Shown here: in pieces, positions 35,924 to 43,641 of the stretch | How the letters are laid out: each line of letters opens with the position of its first letter | Position numbering within the stretch: the stretch's first letter is position 1 | Assembly: GCA_045541135.1 (NCBI GenBank) | Contig: JAZQIO010000091.1 | Span: 27,366-91,365, forward strand | DNA from: CAZNKU01 sp045541135 | Lineage (GTDB): Bacteria > Bacillota > Clostridia > Monoglobales > Firm-18 | Direction of reading: 5' to 3' | DNA: 64,000 bases | Translations under genes and position numbers: made by a program | Notes under the pieces: model-generated | Told to the model about the DNA's origin: nothing | Databases searched by the model: none | What the model saw: the letters and a program-made list of their open reading frames with translations, nothing else

Positions 35924-36034
35924 ATTAACACCTCAAAATGTGAATATTTTTATACTTTTGTCCATTATAACACAAGAAATTAATTTTGTATAGGTATATA
36001 ATTAAATTATCAATAAAATAACGGAGGTATAATT

Positions 36035-37837
36035 ATGGCTAAAAACAGATTAGTGGGGGATTATCCTGTTATAGGCATCCGCCCTACCATTGATGGCAGA
36101 CGCGGAGTTTTAAAGGTAAGAGAATCACTTGAGGACCAGACAATGAATATGGCAAAGGCTGCCAAAAAGTTGTTTGAAGAAAATCTTAAATATTCAAATG
36201 GTGAACCTGTAAAGGTTGTTATTGCAGATACTACAATCGGACGTGTTGCAGAAGCGGCGGCTTGTGCTGATAAATTCAAAAAGAAAGGTGTAGACATTAC
36301 ACTTACTGTTACACCTTGCTGGTGCTACGGTTCCGAAACAATGGATATGGATACAAATACAATAAAGGCCGTATGGGGATTTAACGGTACTGAAAGACCC
36401 GGTGCTGTTTACCTTGCTGCAGTTTTGGCTTCTCATGCCCAGAAAGGTATTCCTGCGTTTGGCATTTACGGCCATGATGTACAGGATATGACTGATACCG
36501 AAATTCCTGCAGACGTTCAGGAAAAACTTTTGAGATTCGGTCGTGCGGCTGTTGCGGCGGCTACCATGAGAGGCAAGTCATATCTTCAGATTGGTTCAAT
36601 CTGTATGGGTATCGGCGGTTCTATTATAGACGTTGCATTTATCGAAGAATATCTTGGTATGCGTGTTGAATCCGTAGACGAGGTTGAAATTATAAGAAGA
36701 ATGACAGAGGGCATTTACGACAAGGCGGAATTTGAAAAAGCACTTGCGTGGGCTAAGGAAAAATGCGTTATGGGATTTGACAAGAACCCTGAAAAATTAC
36801 AGCTTTCTGACAAGGAAAAGGAAGAACAGTTTGAATTTGTTGTTAAAATGATGTGTATCATAAAAGACCTTATGAACGGCAATGAAAATCTTCCCGAAGG
36901 CTGTGAGGAGGAAAAGGTTGGTCACAATGCAATTGTGGCAGGCTTCCAGGGTCAAAGACAGTGGACAGATTTCTACCCTAACTGTGACTTCCCCGAAGCA
37001 ATGCTTAATACTTCATTTGACTGGAACGGTGCAAGGGAGCCTTACATACTTGCCACAGAAAATGACGTTTTAAACGGTATCGGTATGCTTTTCGGCAAGC
37101 TTCTTACAAACAGAGCGCAGATGTTCGCGGATGTTCGTACATACTGGAGCGGGGATGCCGTTAAAAGAGTAACGGGCTATGAAATTGAAGGTAAGGCAAA
37201 GGAAGCCGACGGCTTTATTCACCTTATTAATTCAGGCGCTTGCTGTCTTGATGCCTGCGGTGAGGTTAAGGATGAAAAGGGCAACAATGTTATGAAGCCT
37301 TGGTACGATGTTACAGAGGAAGATGCAGAGCTGATTATGAAATCCACTACATGGAATATGGCGGATCTTGGTTATTTCCGTGGCGGCGGGTTTTCTTCAA
37401 GATTCTTAACACGTGCCGAAATGCCTGCTACCATGATAAGACTAAACCTTGTAAAAGGTCTTGGACCTGTTGTTCAGATTGCTGAAGGTTGGACTATCAA
37501 CCTTCCTGATGAAGTTTCAGATAAGCTTTGGGCAAGAACAGATTACACATGGCCTTGCACTTGGTTTGCTCCAAGATGCACAGGGGAGGGCGCATTTAAG
37601 ACGGCTTATGATGTTATGAACAACTGGGGTGCTAACCACGGTGCTATTTCCTACGGTCACATAGGTGCAGACCTTATTACACTTTGCTCTATGCTTAGAA
37701 TTCCTGTTTGTATGCACAACGTACCTGAAGAAAAAATCTTCAGACCTGCATCATGGAATGCCTTCGGTATGGATAAGGAAGGTCAGGATTACAGAGCTTG
37801 TAATGCATATGGACCACTTTATAAAATCACAAAATAA
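36035..37837 (+). CDS. fucI: L-fucose isomerase
   Basis: 600 residues, typical for FucI. Landmarks are GIRPTIDGRRGVLKVRESLE at the N-terminus, HDVQDMTDTEIPADVQEKLL, GFQGQRQWTDFYPN, NTSFDWNGAREPYILATEND and FADVRTYWSG. It isomerises L-fucose to L-fuculose, or D-arabinose to D-ribulose, using Mn2+. GGAGG precedes ATG 36035. No fuculokinase, aldolase or transporter sits beside it, so the rest of the pathway must be elsewhere. A dispersed repeat starts at its stop codon. Confidence 0.96.
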   Translation: MAKNRLVGDYPVIGIRPTIDGRRGVLKVRESLEDQTMNMAKAAKKLFEENLKYSNGEPVKVVIADTTIGRVAEAAACADKFKKKGVDITLTVTPCWCYGSETMDMDTNTIKAVWGFNGTERPGAVYLAAVLASHAQKGIPAFGIYGHDVQDMTDTEIPADVQEKLLRFGRAAVAAATMRGKSYLQIGSICMGIGGSIIDVAFIEEYLGMRVESVDEVEIIRRMTEGIYDKAEFEKALAWAKEKCVMGFDKNPEKLQLSDKEKEEQFEFVVKMMCIIKDLMNGNENLPEGCEEEKVGHNAIVAGFQGQRQWTDFYPNCDFPEAMLNTSFDWNGAREPYILATENDVLNGIGMLFGKLLTNRAQMFADVRTYWSGDAVKRVTGYEIEGKAKEADGFIHLINSGACCLDACGEVKDEKGNNVMKPWYDVTEEDAELIMKSTTWNMADLGYFRGGGFSSRFLTRAEMPATMIRLNLVKGLGPVVQIAEGWTINLPDEVSDKLWARTDYTWPCTWFAPRCTGEGAFKTAYDVMNNWGANHGAISYGHIGADLITLCSMLRIPVCMHNVPEEKIFRPASWNAFGMDKEGQDYRACNAYGPLYKITK

Positions 37838-37888
37838 CGGGATGTAAAAAGTTGCCTGTACCGTTCAAAGGCATTAATATTTTATGAG
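37837..37888 (+). repeat. About 50-bp direct repeat, copy a (family R3)
   Basis: ACGGGATGTAAAAAGTTG followed by CTGTA and TTAATATTTTA. The same sequence recurs at 38076-38128. The first copy begins at the last base of the fucI stop codon. Together they flank a terminator and an R1 repeat. Confidence 0.7.
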
Positions 37889-37931
37889 TGCTTTTGAAGT
37901 TTATAGGTTTGGAAAAGATGGATAATATGTT

Positions 37932-37967
37932 GAAATCCGTATGTGTGAGCATACGGATTTCTTTTTT
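37932..37967 (+). terminator. Terminator of fucI
   Basis: GAAATCCGTATG and CATACGGATTTC form a perfect 12-base stem with a six-base loop, followed by TTTTTT. Confidence 0.9.
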
Positions 37968-37982
37968 GCCTTTGAACTATCA

Positions 37983-38042
37983 ACAAACTTCACCCTCGCA
38001 GTATCAATATACAGATTCGGGTAACCCTGCGGTTCAGTTTGT
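37983..38042 (+). repeat. 60-bp dispersed repeat, copy 2 (family R1)
   Basis: Same as 52935-52994 apart from a few changes (AATATACAGATTC in place of TTTATACAGCTTC). Ends ACAAACT and AGTTTGT are inverted. Confidence 0.9.
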
Positions 38043-38075
38043 TAATTACAAACAATTTTTCCTATCCCTTGTGTG

Positions 38076-38128
38076 ACGGGATGTAAAAAGTTGTCTGTAA
38101 CGCAAAAGACAAATTTAATATTTTACAA
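38076..38128 (+). repeat. About 50-bp direct repeat, copy b (family R3)
   Basis: ACGGGATGTAAAAAGTTG with CTGTA and TTAATATTTTA, as in copy a, 239 bases downstream. Confidence 0.7.
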
Positions 38129-38137
38129 AATATAAAA

Positions 38138-38162
38138 AAGCGGTGTGAATTTCACACCGCTT
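38138..38162 (-). terminator. Terminator of fba
   Basis: AAGCGGTGTG and CACACCGCTT with a five-base loop; on the minus strand a run of Ts follows. It lies 11 bases after the fba stop. Confidence 0.88.
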
Positions 38163-38172
38163 AATTTATTGC

Positions 38173-39036
38173 TTACGCCTTGTTTACTGAACCGAAAAGT
38201 TCCATTTTTTCTTTAACGATAACTTTGATAGCTTCAAAGCCCGGAGCAAGAAGCATTCTTGGGTCAAAGCCCTTACCAACAAGGTCTTTACCTTCTTCAA
38301 TGTACTTTCTTGTAGCAGCCTGGAAGTAAAGCTGACATTCTGTATTAACGTTGATTTTTGCAACGCCAAGAGAAATACCTTCTTTAATCATTTCAGCAGG
38401 GATACCTGTACCGCCGTGAAGTACTAATGGCATATCGCCTGTAAGTTCCTTGATTTTTGCCAAAGCGCCAAAGTCAAGACCCTTCCAGTTTTCAGGATAT
38501 TTACCGTGAATGTTACCGATACCTGCAGCAAGGAAATCGATACCAAGGTCAGCGATTGTCTTACATTCGTTTGGATCTGCAATTTCGCCTGAACCTACAA
38601 CGCCGTCTTCTTCACCGCCAATTGCACCAACTTCTGCTTCGATAGAAATACCCTTTTCGCGGCAGATGTTAACCAATTCAGTTGTTTTAGCCTTGTTTTC
38701 ATCAATTGGGAAGTGTGAACCGTCAAACATTACTGATGAAAAACCTGCTTCGATACACTTTAGGCAGCCTTCGTATGTGCCGTGGTCAAGGTGAAGTGCA
38801 ACAGGAACTGTGATGTTTAATTCTTCAATCATTGCTTTAACCATTGCAGCAACTGTTTTGAAGCCTGTCATGTACTTACCTGCACCTTCGGAAACACCAA
38901 GAATAACAGGAGAGTTATTTTCCTGTGCTGTCTGAAGAATAGCCTTTGTCCATTCAAGATTGTTGATGTTGAACTGTCCTACGGCATATTTGCCTTCAAC
39001 AGCTCTTTTCAACATTTCTGTAGCTGATACTAACAT
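38173..39036 (-). CDS. fba: Class II fructose-1,6-bisphosphate aldolase
   Basis: 287 residues. Motifs: VGQFNINNLEWTKAIL, VALHLDHGTYE with zinc-binding His, GFSSVMFDGSHFPIDENKAK, and LPLVLHGGTGIP for phosphate binding. It cleaves fructose-1,6-bisphosphate to two triose phosphates, and it also works in gluconeogenesis. The gene stands alone with its own promoter and terminator. Related enzymes use tagatose-bisphosphate; the residues do not settle this, but a glycolytic role is the default. Confidence 0.92.
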   Translation of the reverse strand: MLVSATEMLKRAVEGKYAVGQFNINNLEWTKAILQTAQENNSPVILGVSEGAGKYMTGFKTVAAMVKAMIEELNITVPVALHLDHGTYEGCLKCIEAGFSSVMFDGSHFPIDENKAKTTELVNICREKGISIEAEVGAIGGEEDGVVGSGEIADPNECKTIADLGIDFLAAGIGNIHGKYPENWKGLDFGALAKIKELTGDMPLVLHGGTGIPAEMIKEGISLGVAKINVNTECQLYFQAATRKYIEEGKDLVGKGFDPRMLLAPGFEAIKVIVKEKMELFGSVNKA

Positions 39037-39092
39037 GTTTTTTCCTCCTTATAATAACAGGGATTATCCCTATGCTTTAAAACATTGTTATA

Positions 39093-39121
39093 ATTATAAC
39101 ATACTTTTTAAAATATGGCAA
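39093..39121 (-). promoter_or_regulatory. Promoter of fba
   Basis: On the minus strand TTGCCA (39116-39121) and TATAAT (39093-39098) are 17 bases apart. Confidence 0.7.
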
Positions 39122-39140
39122 CAATTAAATTTTATGGCAA

Positions 39141-40250
39141 TTATAAAATCACGGGCGATGTTGTGTAATCTGCCATAGATGGTGTGTTTGTAAGCAACGA
39201 ATATATGTTTGTTGCACGTACATCTGCTTCAAGCATTGCCGACTTTGGTGCATCTGCAACCTTTGTGATTATTGGTATATCCGTATTGTCACGAAGGTCG
39301 GATAAAATCTGCATACCCTTTTTATTCATTGCAAGAACCCGTATATATTCGGGAGATTTTATGATATCTTCTTTTGTAATTCCCAAAAGTGCATTGGTTA
39401 AAATTCGTCTTATACGTGCCATTGTGTAGCGTTTTGTTTTAACAAGTTCTAAAAGTTCATCGAGAGTTGTTGCCTTGTGGCTCATCTGAATAATTCTGTT
39501 TTCCAATCCCTCGTTAACATCGGGAACATTTTTAAGTTCATCTGCATTTATTGTACGCAGTTTATAAAGTACAAGTTTTTCATATATTTCACAGTTTGCC
39601 TTTAATGCATTTCCGAAAATTACTGTTGATGTATCGGGCATCAGGTTTTCTGCATTTTCATTGGCGTTAATTTTTGCCCTTATATCCGAAGCGCTTCCTT
39701 TCCCGTCATGAAGTGACCCCTGCCTTTTAACACCAACGGGCTTCATATTTTTTATTTGTTTTAAATATTCTATTGCAAGTACATTATTTGGGGTGTTTAC
39801 AGTGTCATTTCCCAATGCATCGGAAAGTGCTTTGGGATAGCTTGCACCTTTTTTAAGACTTTCTTCCAATGTTTTTCGGAATTTTTCATCGGGATTTTTT
39901 AAATATTCTGCAATTTTTATAATTTCTTCCGTATTTTCTGCCTCTGTGCCAAATGAAAGATAATTGCACTTTAAGCTTTCAAGAATGGAAACAGCACCCC
40001 TTGCAAAATATTCCGCCGACTGGCAGGAGTATACGGCAGGTAGTTCAACTACAAGGTCTGCACCGCCTTTGATTGCCATTTTTGCCCTTGACCATTTGTC
40101 GCATATTGCATATTCTCCACGTTGCACAAAATGACCGCTCATTACAACAATAACGCCTTCTGCATCCGTCAATTTGCGTGTTTCTTCAATATGATATTTA
40201 TGACCGTTGTGGAATGGATTATATTCCGCTATAATGCCTGCTGTTTTCAA
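39141..40250 (-). CDS. tmcAL: tRNA(Met) cytidine acetate ligase
   Basis: 369 residues. The nucleotidyltransferase motif IIAEYNPFHNGHKYHI is at the N-terminus, followed by VVMSGHFVQRGEYAICDKWS. The protein uses acetate and ATP to acetylate the wobble cytidine of elongator tRNA(Met), as shown for the YlbM/TmcAL family. It is divergent from pta, a usual pairing in Firmicutes and fitting since acetate links both. AGAGGTG precedes the start. It is slightly shorter than the Bacillus protein but the core is whole. Confidence 0.93.
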   Translation of the reverse strand: MKTAGIIAEYNPFHNGHKYHIEETRKLTDAEGVIVVMSGHFVQRGEYAICDKWSRAKMAIKGGADLVVELPAVYSCQSAEYFARGAVSILESLKCNYLSFGTEAENTEEIIKIAEYLKNPDEKFRKTLEESLKKGASYPKALSDALGNDTVNTPNNVLAIEYLKQIKNMKPVGVKRQGSLHDGKGSASDIRAKINANENAENLMPDTSTVIFGNALKANCEIYEKLVLYKLRTINADELKNVPDVNEGLENRIIQMSHKATTLDELLELVKTKRYTMARIRRILTNALLGITKEDIIKSPEYIRVLAMNKKGMQILSDLRDNTDIPIITKVADAPKSAMLEADVRATNIYSLLTNTPSMADYTTSPVIL

Positions 40251-40305
40251 TCTTTCACCTCTTTTACAGAAAAAATTGACAAAAATTTCAAAAAAATATA
40301 TACTT

Positions 40306-40333
40306 ATTATATCACAATATTAAAATTTTTCAA
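40306..40333 (-). promoter_or_regulatory. Promoter of tmcAL
   Basis: Minus-strand TTGAAA (40328-40333), 16-base spacer, TATAAT (40306-40311). Confidence 0.6.
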
Positions 40334-40339
40334 ATAATA

Positions 40340-40368
40340 TTTACAAATCAGGAAATATTATGTATAAT
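40340..40368 (+). promoter_or_regulatory. Promoter of pta
   Basis: TTTACA at 40340-40345, 17-base spacer, TATAAT at 40363-40368, with AGGAGG upstream of the start. Confidence 0.7.
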
Positions 40369-40418
40369 TATTAATTGGAAAGTTGTGTTTTATTATTTAC
40401 ATTAGGAGGTTTTTATAA

Positions 40419-41417
40419 ATGGCATTTTTAGACAGAATCAAAGAAAGAGCAAAGGCTGACAAGAAGACTATAGTTCTTCCTGAATCTATGGACAGAAGAA
40501 CATGGGAAGCAGCCGAAAAAGTACTTAAGGAAGATATCGCAAATATTATTATTATCGGTACTCCTGAAGAAGTGGAAGCTAACAGCAAAGGTCTTGACGT
40601 TTCAAAGGCTACTGTTATCAACCCATTCACATACGAAAAGACAGAAGAATATTTAAACCTTTTTGTTGAACTTAGAAAGAACAAAGGTTTAACATACGAA
40701 GAAGCAAAGAAAACAGCTTTGGGTGACTATATGTACTATGCTTGCCTTATGGTTAAAGCAGGCGATGCTGACGGCGTTGTTTCAGGTGCTTGTCATTCTA
40801 CAGCTAACACACTTCGCCCAAGCTTGCAGATTATTAAAACAAAGCCCGGCGTTAAGTTGGTTTCAGCTTTCTTCTTGATGGTTGTTCCAAATTGTGAATT
40901 TGGTGCAAACGGTACATTTATTTTTGCGGACAGTGGTCTTGAACAGAATCCTGACCCTGAAAAGCTTGCTGCAATTGCTGCTTGTTCTGCAGAATCTTTT
41001 GAGCTTTTGGCTGAAACTCCTGCAAAGGTTGCTATGCTTTCACACTCTACAATGGGCAGTGCTAAGCATGCAGATGTTGATAAGGTTGTAGAAGCTACAA
41101 GAATTTGTAAGGAGCAGAACCCTGACCTTGCAGTAGACGGTGAACTTCAGCTTGACGCTGCTATCGTTCCTGAAATCGGTGCTTCAAAGGCTCCCGGCAG
41201 CCCTGTTGCAGGTAAGGCAAATGTTTTGGTATTCCCTGACCTTGATGCAGGTAACATTGGTTATAAATTGGTACAAAGACTTGCTAAGGCTGAAGCATAC
41301 GGTCCGGTGACACAGGGTATCGCAATGCCAATCAACGACCTTTCAAGAGGTTGCTCTGCTGACGACATCGTAGGTGTTGTTGCTATAACATGTGTACAGG
41401 CACAAGCAAATAACTAA
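40419..41417 (+). CDS. pta: Phosphate acetyltransferase
   Basis: 332 residues, the short form without the extra N-terminal domains of the enterobacterial enzyme. Motifs: IVLPESMDRRTWEAAEKVL, DGVVSGACHSTANTLRPSLQ, MLSHSTMGSAKH, VDGELQLDAAIVP, and NVLVFPDLDAGNIGYKLVQR. It converts acetyl-CoA and phosphate to acetyl phosphate. With ackA it yields ATP and acetate. The gap to ackA holds a palindromic repeat but no terminator with a T run, so the two may still be co-transcribed. Confidence 0.97.
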   Translation: MAFLDRIKERAKADKKTIVLPESMDRRTWEAAEKVLKEDIANIIIIGTPEEVEANSKGLDVSKATVINPFTYEKTEEYLNLFVELRKNKGLTYEEAKKTALGDYMYYACLMVKAGDADGVVSGACHSTANTLRPSLQIIKTKPGVKLVSAFFLMVVPNCEFGANGTFIFADSGLEQNPDPEKLAAIAACSAESFELLAETPAKVAMLSHSTMGSAKHADVDKVVEATRICKEQNPDLAVDGELQLDAAIVPEIGASKAPGSPVAGKANVLVFPDLDAGNIGYKLVQRLAKAEAYGPVTQGIAMPINDLSRGCSADDIVGVVAITCVQAQANN

Positions 41418-41513
41418 TGCAGAATTAAGAGTGCAGAGTGATGAATTAAGGAAGAAATGCAGAGCATTTCCACAATAATTCTGCATTCTACATTCATCAT
41501 TCTTAATTTATTA
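41416..41513. repeat. Palindromic MITE-like repeat between pta and ackA
   Basis: AATGCAGAATTA (41416-41427) is inverted at 41477-41488, and the centre is a perfect hairpin GAAATGC-AGA-GCATTTC (41454-41470). AT-rich arms (AATTAAGA, TCTTAATT) flank it. The design resembles the element at 43524-43622. Confidence 0.7.
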
Positions 41514-41529
41514 AAAGGAGTTTTTAAAA

Positions 41530-42723
41530 ATGAAAATCTTGGTTATAAACGCAGGTAGTTCTTCACTTAAATATCAGCTTATTGATATGGATACAGAAAA
41601 CGTAATGGCTAAAGGTCTTTGCGAAAGAATTGGTATTGACGGCTCAAAGCTTAATCACACTCCCGGTGAAGCTGATAAGGTAGTTATTGAAAAGCCTATG
41701 AAGGACCACGCAGATGCTATCAATATGGTTATTGATGCTCTTGTAAGTAAGGAACACGGCGTTATCGCTGATATGAGCGAGATTTCTGCAGTAGGTCACC
41801 GTGTTGTACACGGCGGTGAGCTTTTCAGCCAGTCTGTTGTTATTACAGACGAAGTTAAAAAGGCTGTTGAAAGCTGTAACGACCTTGCACCTTTGCACAA
41901 CCCGGCAAACCTAATAGGTATCGCGGCTTGTGAAAAGGCTATGCCCGGCGTACCTCAGGTTGCTGTATTTGATACAGCATTCCACCAGACAATGCCTAAG
42001 GAAGCATATATGTATGCTATCCCTTACAAATACTATGAAAATTACAAGGTAAGAAGATACGGTTTCCACGGTACCTCTCACAGATACGTAACACAGCGTG
42101 CTGCCGCTATGCTTGGCAAAAAGCCCGAAGACCTTAAAATTATTACTTGCCACCTTGGTAACGGCTCATCAATTACAGCTGTTAAAAACGGCAAATCAAT
42201 AGATACAACAATGGGCTTTACTCCACTTGCAGGTGTTCCAATGGGTACACGAAGCGGTGATATTGACCCTGCTATTTTGCAGTTTATTATGAACAAGGAC
42301 GGCATTGATATTGACAAGATGAACAGCATCCTTAACAAGGAATCAGGCGTTTTGGGTGTTTCCGAGCTAAGCTCAGACTTCCGTGACCTTTCTGCAGCAG
42401 GTGCAGACGGTAACGAAAAGGCAAAGCTTGCTGAGGATATGTTTATTTACAGCGTTAAAAAGTGCATTGGTGAATATATGGCTGTTCTTGGCGGTGCAGA
42501 TGCAATTGTATTTACAGCAGGTATCGGTGAAAACAACGGTGCATACCGCAAGGCAATGACAGCAGGTCTTGAATTTATGGGCGTTGCAATTGACGATGAT
42601 AAAAATTCAATCCGCGGTGAGGAAATTGACGTAAGTGCCCAAGGCGCTACTGTTAAGACTCTTGTAATTCCTACAAACGAAGAGCTTATGATTGCCCTTG
42701 ATACAAAGGAATTGCTTTCGTAA
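41530..42723 (+). CDS. ackA: Acetate kinase
   Basis: 397 residues, usual length. Motifs: VINAGSSSLKYQLID, GHRVVHGGELF, RYGFHGTSHRYVT, HLGNGSSITAV, TMGFTPLAGVPMGTRSGDID and FTAGIGENN. It transfers phosphate from acetyl phosphate to ADP, the last ATP-yielding step of acetate fermentation. AAAGGAG precedes ATG 41530. It forms a unit with pta. Confidence 0.98.
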   Translation: MKILVINAGSSSLKYQLIDMDTENVMAKGLCERIGIDGSKLNHTPGEADKVVIEKPMKDHADAINMVIDALVSKEHGVIADMSEISAVGHRVVHGGELFSQSVVITDEVKKAVESCNDLAPLHNPANLIGIAACEKAMPGVPQVAVFDTAFHQTMPKEAYMYAIPYKYYENYKVRRYGFHGTSHRYVTQRAAAMLGKKPEDLKIITCHLGNGSSITAVKNGKSIDTTMGFTPLAGVPMGTRSGDIDPAILQFIMNKDGIDIDKMNSILNKESGVLGVSELSSDFRDLSAAGADGNEKAKLAEDMFIYSVKKCIGEYMAVLGGADAIVFTAGIGENNGAYRKAMTAGLEFMGVAIDDDKNSIRGEEIDVSAQGATVKTLVIPTNEELMIALDTKELLS

Positions 42724-42744
42724 TTTGAATTTGTAAAAAAACTA

Positions 42745-42773
42745 TTGACAAAGGAATAATTTTTAGATATAAT
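42745..42773 (+). promoter_or_regulatory. Consensus promoter placed for a leaderless yceD transcript
   Basis: TTGACA (42745-42750), 17 bases, TATAAT (42768-42773): a perfect consensus. The expected start of transcription is at 42780-42781, which is the A of the ATG. Confidence 0.85.
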
Positions 42774-42780
42774 ATTGCTT

Positions 42781-43251
42781 ATGAATGTTGATTTGTTATC
42801 TATTATAAACAATACTGAAAAAGAGGTTAGCTTTGAGGGTAAGACGTCTTTTACCGATAACGACTGTGCTGTAGATTGCAATGTGTGTGGTAAGGCAAGC
42901 AGCTTTTCCGGACGAATTGAGGTTGCGGTAAATATTGATGCAGTTGTTAACACTAAGTGTGCAAGGTGCTTAAAGCCGTTGCAGCTTCCCGTTAAAATGG
43001 ACGTGGAGGAAATAGTGGGTGAAGAGGGTGTTGAGCTTGAAGGAACGCTCTTGAATGTTGACAACATTGTAAAAAACAATATTGTGGTGGAATTACCGAT
43101 TAGATTTCTCTGCCAAGAAGATTGCAAAGGTATTTGCAGTTCATGCGGAGCAGATTTAAATATTACTGAATGTAATTGCAAGCACGAACATTTCGACGAA
43201 AGATTTGCTGTGCTTAAAAAATTGTTGGATTCCGGTAACAAACCTGAATGA
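42781..43251 (+). CDS. yceD: YceD/DUF177 family protein
   Basis: 156 residues from ATG 42781. The DUF177 pattern is present: an N-terminal strand region, two metal-binding pairs (CARCLKPL near 60 and CQEDCKGICSSCG near 118). The family is encoded next to rpmF in nearly all bacteria and is linked to 23S rRNA/ribosome accumulation. A stop codon lies in frame 24 bases upstream, so the start must be TTG 42775 or ATG 42781. Both lie at or before the predicted transcription start, and no ribosome binding site exists, so the mRNA should be leaderless. Confidence 0.88.
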   Translation: MNVDLLSIINNTEKEVSFEGKTSFTDNDCAVDCNVCGKASSFSGRIEVAVNIDAVVNTKCARCLKPLQLPVKMDVEEIVGEEGVELEGTLLNVDNIVKNNIVVELPIRFLCQEDCKGICSSCGADLNITECNCKHEHFDERFAVLKKLLDSGNKPE

Positions 43252-43269
43252 TTTGAGGAGGTGTAGCAA

Positions 43270-43449
43270 ATGGCAGTACCAAAGAGAAAAGTTTCTAACG
43301 CAAGAAGAGATAGCAGACGTGCACACTGGAAGTTAGCACTACCCGGTATGGTTAAGTGTCCTAACTGTCAGGAATTCAAATTGCCTCATAGAGTATGCGG
43401 TAATTGCGGTTTCTATAAGGGGAAAGAAGTAGTTAAAAAAGAAGCGTAA
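43270..43449 (+). CDS. rpmF: 50S ribosomal protein L32
   Basis: 59 residues, MAVPKRKVSNARRDSRRAHW at the start. The zinc-binding form is present, with CPNC and CGNC pairs about 13 residues apart. GAGGAGG lies nine bases upstream of ATG 43270. It follows yceD by 18 bases. The usual next genes plsX and fabH are not here; a terminator follows. Confidence 0.97.
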   Translation: MAVPKRKVSNARRDSRRAHWKLALPGMVKCPNCQEFKLPHRVCGNCGFYKGKEVVKKEA

Positions 43450-43455
43450 GCTGTT

Positions 43456-43487
43456 GGTGTGTGTGCAATTAGCGCACACACCTTTTT
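43456..43487 (+). terminator. Terminator of yceD-rpmF
   Basis: GGTGTGTGTGC and GCGCACACACC (one wobble pair) with a five-base loop, followed by TTTTT. Confidence 0.9.
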
Positions 43488-43524
43488 GCGTTATATGACC
43501 GTTTGAGGTCATATAACGCAAAAA
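43483..43524. terminator. Second, perfectly symmetric hairpin after rpmF
   Basis: An 18-base perfect stem (43483-43500 with 43507-43524, TTTTTGCGTTATATGACC) and loop GTTTGA. It shares its T run with the first terminator. Confidence 0.75.
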
Positions 43525-43622
43525 ATGAATAATGAAAAATTAATAATTAATAATTTCGGAACAAAATCAGCTATGCTGATTTTGAACAATCATTATTCAC
43601 TATTAACTATTCATTATTAATT
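43524..43622. repeat. AT-rich palindromic MITE-like repeat upstream of the DUF512 gene
   Basis: Ends AATGAATAATGAA and TTCATTATTAATT are inverted, and the centre is AAAATCAGC-TAT-GCTGATTTT (43563-43583). It fills the space between the terminator pair and the DUF512 ribosome binding site. Confidence 0.65.
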
Positions 43623-43641
43623 CGAGCGAAGGGAGTACATT

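Noticed and set aside
42447..43241. A 264-codon frame antisense to ackA and yceD
   Set aside because: Ser/Ile/Leu-rich shadow of two well-identified genes and their promoter.
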